Source of the DNA: Mycolicibacterium phocaicum
GTDB taxonomy: Bacteria; Actinomycetota; Actinomycetes; Mycobacteriales; Mycobacteriaceae
Assembly: GCF_010731115.1 (NCBI RefSeq)
Contig: NZ_AP022616.1
Coordinates: 4,898,001-4,962,000 of the forward strand
Length of the DNA stretch: 64,000 nt
Reading direction: 5' to 3'
Shown one piece after another: positions 61,644 to 64,000 of the stretch. Each line of letters starts with the position of its first letter. Position 1 is the first letter of the stretch. Made by a program: the position numbers and the translations under genes. The notes beneath the pieces are model-generated. The model made no database searches, was not told the DNA's origin, and saw only the letters and a program-made list of their open reading frames with translations.

Positions 61644-62375
61644 GTGGCGGCTCGGAAGGTGTTGACTCGCGCGGAGAGTCAGGCTCGGACGCGCCAGGAC
61701 GTGCTCGACGCGGCGGCGCGGCTGTTTCACGCGAACGGCTATCACGGCACATCCATCGCGGCGATCGCAGCCGAGGCCGGCCGCACCATCGGCGCCGTCT
61801 ACGGCAACTTCGCAGGCAAAGAGGAGCTCTGCCTCGAAGTCCTCCGCGCGCGGTACCTCGCGGAGGTCGGCAAACTACTGGAAACGCTTGTCGGGGAACC
61901 GGATTCGATGGAGGGCCGATTCGATCTGCTGACGCTCTGGTGGACCCGGTTGTCCTCGGACATCCCGCTCACTGTGCTCACCTCGGAGTACGTGTTGAGC
62001 ACGTTGGCCGACCCCGACCAGACCGCGGGTACGCGGGAAACCATCAATCGGTTCCGGGATTCGCTCCGGGTAATGGTCGAGGACCTGATCGCAGAAGGCG
62101 TTGATCCAGCGGACCCGCGCGTGGGCGAAGCAATCGATGCCATCATCGCCACCGGCACGGGGCTGGCGCTCTGGCAGGCGATAGGCATGATCGACGCCGA
62201 TCAGAGCGCGGCGCTGCTGGTCAGCACGTTGCGAATGTGGATGGATACGTTGACCACTCCGCACGCGGTGGATGACAAGCCTGCGCCGACAAAGTCCAAG
62301 CCCAAGCCGGCCGGCACCAAGAAGGTGCCCGCGAAGGCCACGCGGGCCAAGAAGGCGACCTCGCCCAAGCGCTGA
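61644..62375 (+). CDS. TetR-family regulator with lysine/proline-rich tail
   Basis: A 243-residue repressor. The N-terminal HTH (RQDVLDAAARLFHANGYHGTSIAAIAAEAGRTIGAVYGNFAGKEEL) is canonical, then a ligand-binding helical domain. The last ~30 residues (KPAPTKSKPKPAGTKKVPAK...) form a Lys/Ala/Pro tail like those of mycobacterial DNA-binding proteins, unusual in TetR family members. I use the GTG at 61644, preceded by GGAGGG, instead of the GTG at 61614, which lacks a ribosome-binding site. It likely controls the divergent monooxygenase and the SDR operon. Confidence 0.85.
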   Translation: MAARKVLTRAESQARTRQDVLDAAARLFHANGYHGTSIAAIAAEAGRTIGAVYGNFAGKEELCLEVLRARYLAEVGKLLETLVGEPDSMEGRFDLLTLWWTRLSSDIPLTVLTSEYVLSTLADPDQTAGTRETINRFRDSLRVMVEDLIAEGVDPADPRVGEAIDAIIATGTGLALWQAIGMIDADQSAALLVSTLRMWMDTLTTPHAVDDKPAPTKSKPKPAGTKKVPAKATRAKKATSPKR

Positions 62376-62454
62376 GTTGTGCTCCAGCGGTATCGTGCCC
62401 CGACATCCGGCGATCCCGTGGTTGCCCGGTGCCGGGATCTGGCAACCTCGACAC

Positions 62455-63105
62455 ATGTTCGTGCGAACCCTCGCGGTGATGTTGGGAGCCGCGCTCGCAG
62501 TGAGTGATGTCGGCACGGCCTCGGCGACACCACAGCCTGCCCCGCCCCCGGTGTCACCGCAGGCCGCCGCGGCCGGACTCATCGACGTCCGGACCGTCGT
62601 CCCCGACGCGGTGATCGACCTGCGCTACGCCACCCCCAACAACTTCGTCGGCGTCGCGCTGTACCCAGCCGATGCCCGCTGCCTGATCCACGAGTCCATG
62701 GCGCCGGGGCTGGCCACCGCCGCCCGGATACTGCGCGCGCACGGCGAGGTGCTGACGTTCTGGGACTGCTACCGCCCGCATGACGTGCAGGTGCGGATGT
62801 TCCAGGCGGTGCCCGACCCCAACTGGGTCGCCAAACCCAGCCAGTTCGCGCGCAGCCACGAGTCCGGCCTGTCGGTGGACGTGACCATCACCGGCGTCGA
62901 CATGGGTACCGATTTCGACGACTTCACGCCGCGCGCCACGGCCTACGCGACCGTGGGAGTCACCCCCGCGCAGCAGGCGAACCGCGCGCGGCTGCGCGAC
63001 GCCATGGTCGCCGGCGGGCTGACCGTCTACCCGGGGGAGTGGTGGCACTTCAACGGGCCGGGCGCATCGGAGCCGCGCCCGATCCTCGACGTGCCGGTGA
63101 ACTGA
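62455..63105 (+). CDS. exported D-alanyl-D-alanine dipeptidase (VanX/M15 family)
   Basis: A 216-residue M15D peptidase with signal peptide 1-25 (MFVRTLAVMLGAALAVSDVGTASA). Zinc and catalytic residues are in SHESGLSVDVTI (SxHxxGxxxD) and EWWHF (ExxH). Family members cleave D-Ala-D-Ala; as an exported enzyme it probably recycles cell-wall dipeptides. Not by itself evidence of glycopeptide resistance, as VanX from resistance operons is cytoplasmic and comes with VanHA. Convergent with the next gene, 1 base apart. Confidence 0.88.
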   Translation: MFVRTLAVMLGAALAVSDVGTASATPQPAPPPVSPQAAAAGLIDVRTVVPDAVIDLRYATPNNFVGVALYPADARCLIHESMAPGLATAARILRAHGEVLTFWDCYRPHDVQVRMFQAVPDPNWVAKPSQFARSHESGLSVDVTITGVDMGTDFDDFTPRATAYATVGVTPAQQANRARLRDAMVAGGLTVYPGEWWHFNGPGASEPRPILDVPVN

Positions 63106-63106
63106 G

Positions 63107-63985
63107 TCAGCCGGCGACCAACTGCGCCAGCAGCGCCCGGTGGTCGGAACCGGGCACCTGCAGCGTCCGCAGCGACGTGGCCACGTACCCGCGCGTCAAG
63201 ATGTGGTCGACGGCGAAAACCGGCGGCGCGACGATGTCGGACGGATGAGTGCGCACCACACCGGCACCGGCCTGCGCGCCGGCATCCTGATAGCCCTGCC
63301 GCAGCAGCCGGCGGAACTCGCGCATGTCCGGCGTCGCGTTCAGGTCACCGGCCAGCAGCACCGGGCCGGTGCTTGCCCGGGCCGCCGTCAGCAACGTGCC
63401 GGCCAGTCGCGCCAGGTCGTCGCGCCAGCCTTGGAGCGGATCGGGCCACGGCGCGGACAGGTGGACGGTCAGCACCCGGGTGGGGGCGGGCGCCCCGGGC
63501 ACGTGGACGTCGGCGGCCAGCATTCCCAGCCAGAAGCCGTCATCGATGCGGACGTCACTGATCGGGTGGCGGCTCCACAGTCCGACGCCACCGGGCTCGT
63601 CCATCTCGCGCAGCGCCCGGTGCGGGAACAGCCGGTCCAGCCCGGCGGCCTCCAGCCGCGCCAACGCGGCGGGTGTAAGTTCCTGCAGCGCAACGATATC
63701 CGCGCTCGCCTCGGCGTACCGGACGACGGCTTCGGCATCGGCCCGGCCGTAGCGCAGATTCGCCGACAGGAACCGCAGCGCCGTCCCCGACGGTGCCTTC
63801 GCGCGCCGGAACAGGGGCAGTTGCACGACGGCGGCGGCGACGGTGATCGCGACGGCGATCGCGGTCAGCGGCCAGTTTCTCGCGACACCCGACAGGGCGG
63901 CCCCTATCGGGGCGCCGATGAACAGGTAAGGCGCACTGGCGGCCAGCGCCAACAGCGACCTGTTGACGACCGGAATCCACCGCAT
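63107..63985 (-). CDS. endonuclease/exonuclease/phosphatase-family protein with membrane helices
   Basis: A 292-residue protein. Two N-terminal helices (about 9-30 and 38-57) anchor a DNase I-like fold domain: LRFLSANLRYG, ADIVALQEL, LLAGDLNATPD, AVDHILTRG and SDHRALLA carry the catalytic Asn, Glu, Asp and His residues. Substrates may be phosphodiesters of lipids, cyclic nucleotides or DNA. The ATG at 63985 leaves only 15 bases before the window end, so the upstream region is not seen. Confidence 0.85.
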   Translation of the reverse strand: MRWIPVVNRSLLALAASAPYLFIGAPIGAALSGVARNWPLTAIAVAITVAAAVVQLPLFRRAKAPSGTALRFLSANLRYGRADAEAVVRYAEASADIVALQELTPAALARLEAAGLDRLFPHRALREMDEPGGVGLWSRHPISDVRIDDGFWLGMLAADVHVPGAPAPTRVLTVHLSAPWPDPLQGWRDDLARLAGTLLTAARASTGPVLLAGDLNATPDMREFRRLLRQGYQDAGAQAGAGVVRTHPSDIVAPPVFAVDHILTRGYVATSLRTLQVPGSDHRALLAQLVAG

Positions 63986-64000
63986 CGCGAGTGCGGCCGC

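Noticed and set aside
62455..63105. Glycopeptide-resistance VanX
   Set aside because: The protein has a signal peptide and no vanH/vanA/vanRS neighbours; an exported cell-wall dipeptidase is more likely.

Overview
The window looks like a chromosomal segment of a Mycolicibacterium-type (non-tuberculous, probably fast-growing) mycobacterium. DNA is GC-rich throughout, GTG starts are common, and two blocks match gene orders I remember from M. tuberculosis: mgtA - menH - menJ - grcC1 - htpX - gpsA - YajQ family - tRNA-Tyr (Rv0557 to Rv0566c) and recD/recB/recC - echA3 - Rv0633c - glyoxalase II - tRNA-Thr/Met - rpmG - hadABC - tRNA-Trp - secE - nusG - rplK - rplA (Rv0629c to Rv0641). The synteny is from memory, not computed.

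Layout. 1-8.1 kb: mannosyltransferase, menaquinone genes (menH, menJ, grcC1), a CobW GTPase coupled to menH, ppnP, and an alpha/beta hydrolase broken by an 11-bp tandem duplication. 8.1-20.3 kb: htpX, a DUF1326 gene between two CsoR-like operators, a SulP-carbonic anhydrase fusion, a two-component system, two small secreted proteins, gpsA, a DUF1023 hydrolase overlapping a lipoprotein gene, YajQ and tRNA-Tyr. 20.4-36.7 kb is accessory-like: a hydrolase, a permease, a 1123-residue beta-propeller-type exported protein, an ArsR operon with a palindrome at its start codon, a rifamycin ADP-ribosyltransferase (arr) with a RAE element, a LysR regulator, a small exported protein, an IS110 element inserted exactly at the cyanase start, an L,D-transpeptidase, usfY with a textbook CRP site, and a pirin-GNAT fusion.

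36.7-53.9 kb: the recC-recB-recD operon, echA3, a membrane protein, glyoxalase II, a DUF559/AbiEi-like nuclease gene flanked on both sides by identical 13-bp inverted-repeat hairpins, then tRNAs, L33, the HadABC dehydratases of mycolic acid synthesis, secE/nusG and L11/L1, closed by a 20-bp-stem UUCG terminator. 53.9-62.4 kb: a leftward monooxygenase/SDR/esterase operon resembling part of the mymA type, containing one monooxygenase frameshifted by a single missing base, plus a second monooxygenase divergent from a TetR regulator. Both promoters of this cluster share a 14-bp motif, and one carries a perfect 9-1-9 palindrome. 62.4-64 kb: a VanX-like dipeptidase and an endonuclease/exonuclease/phosphatase-fold protein.

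The observations most worth following up are the hairpin-flanked nuclease gene, the IS110 that replaced the cyanase ribosome-binding site, the CsoR-type operator pair on the DUF1326 gene, the RAE upstream of arr, the TetR-monooxygenase regulatory unit and the two frameshifted enzymes.
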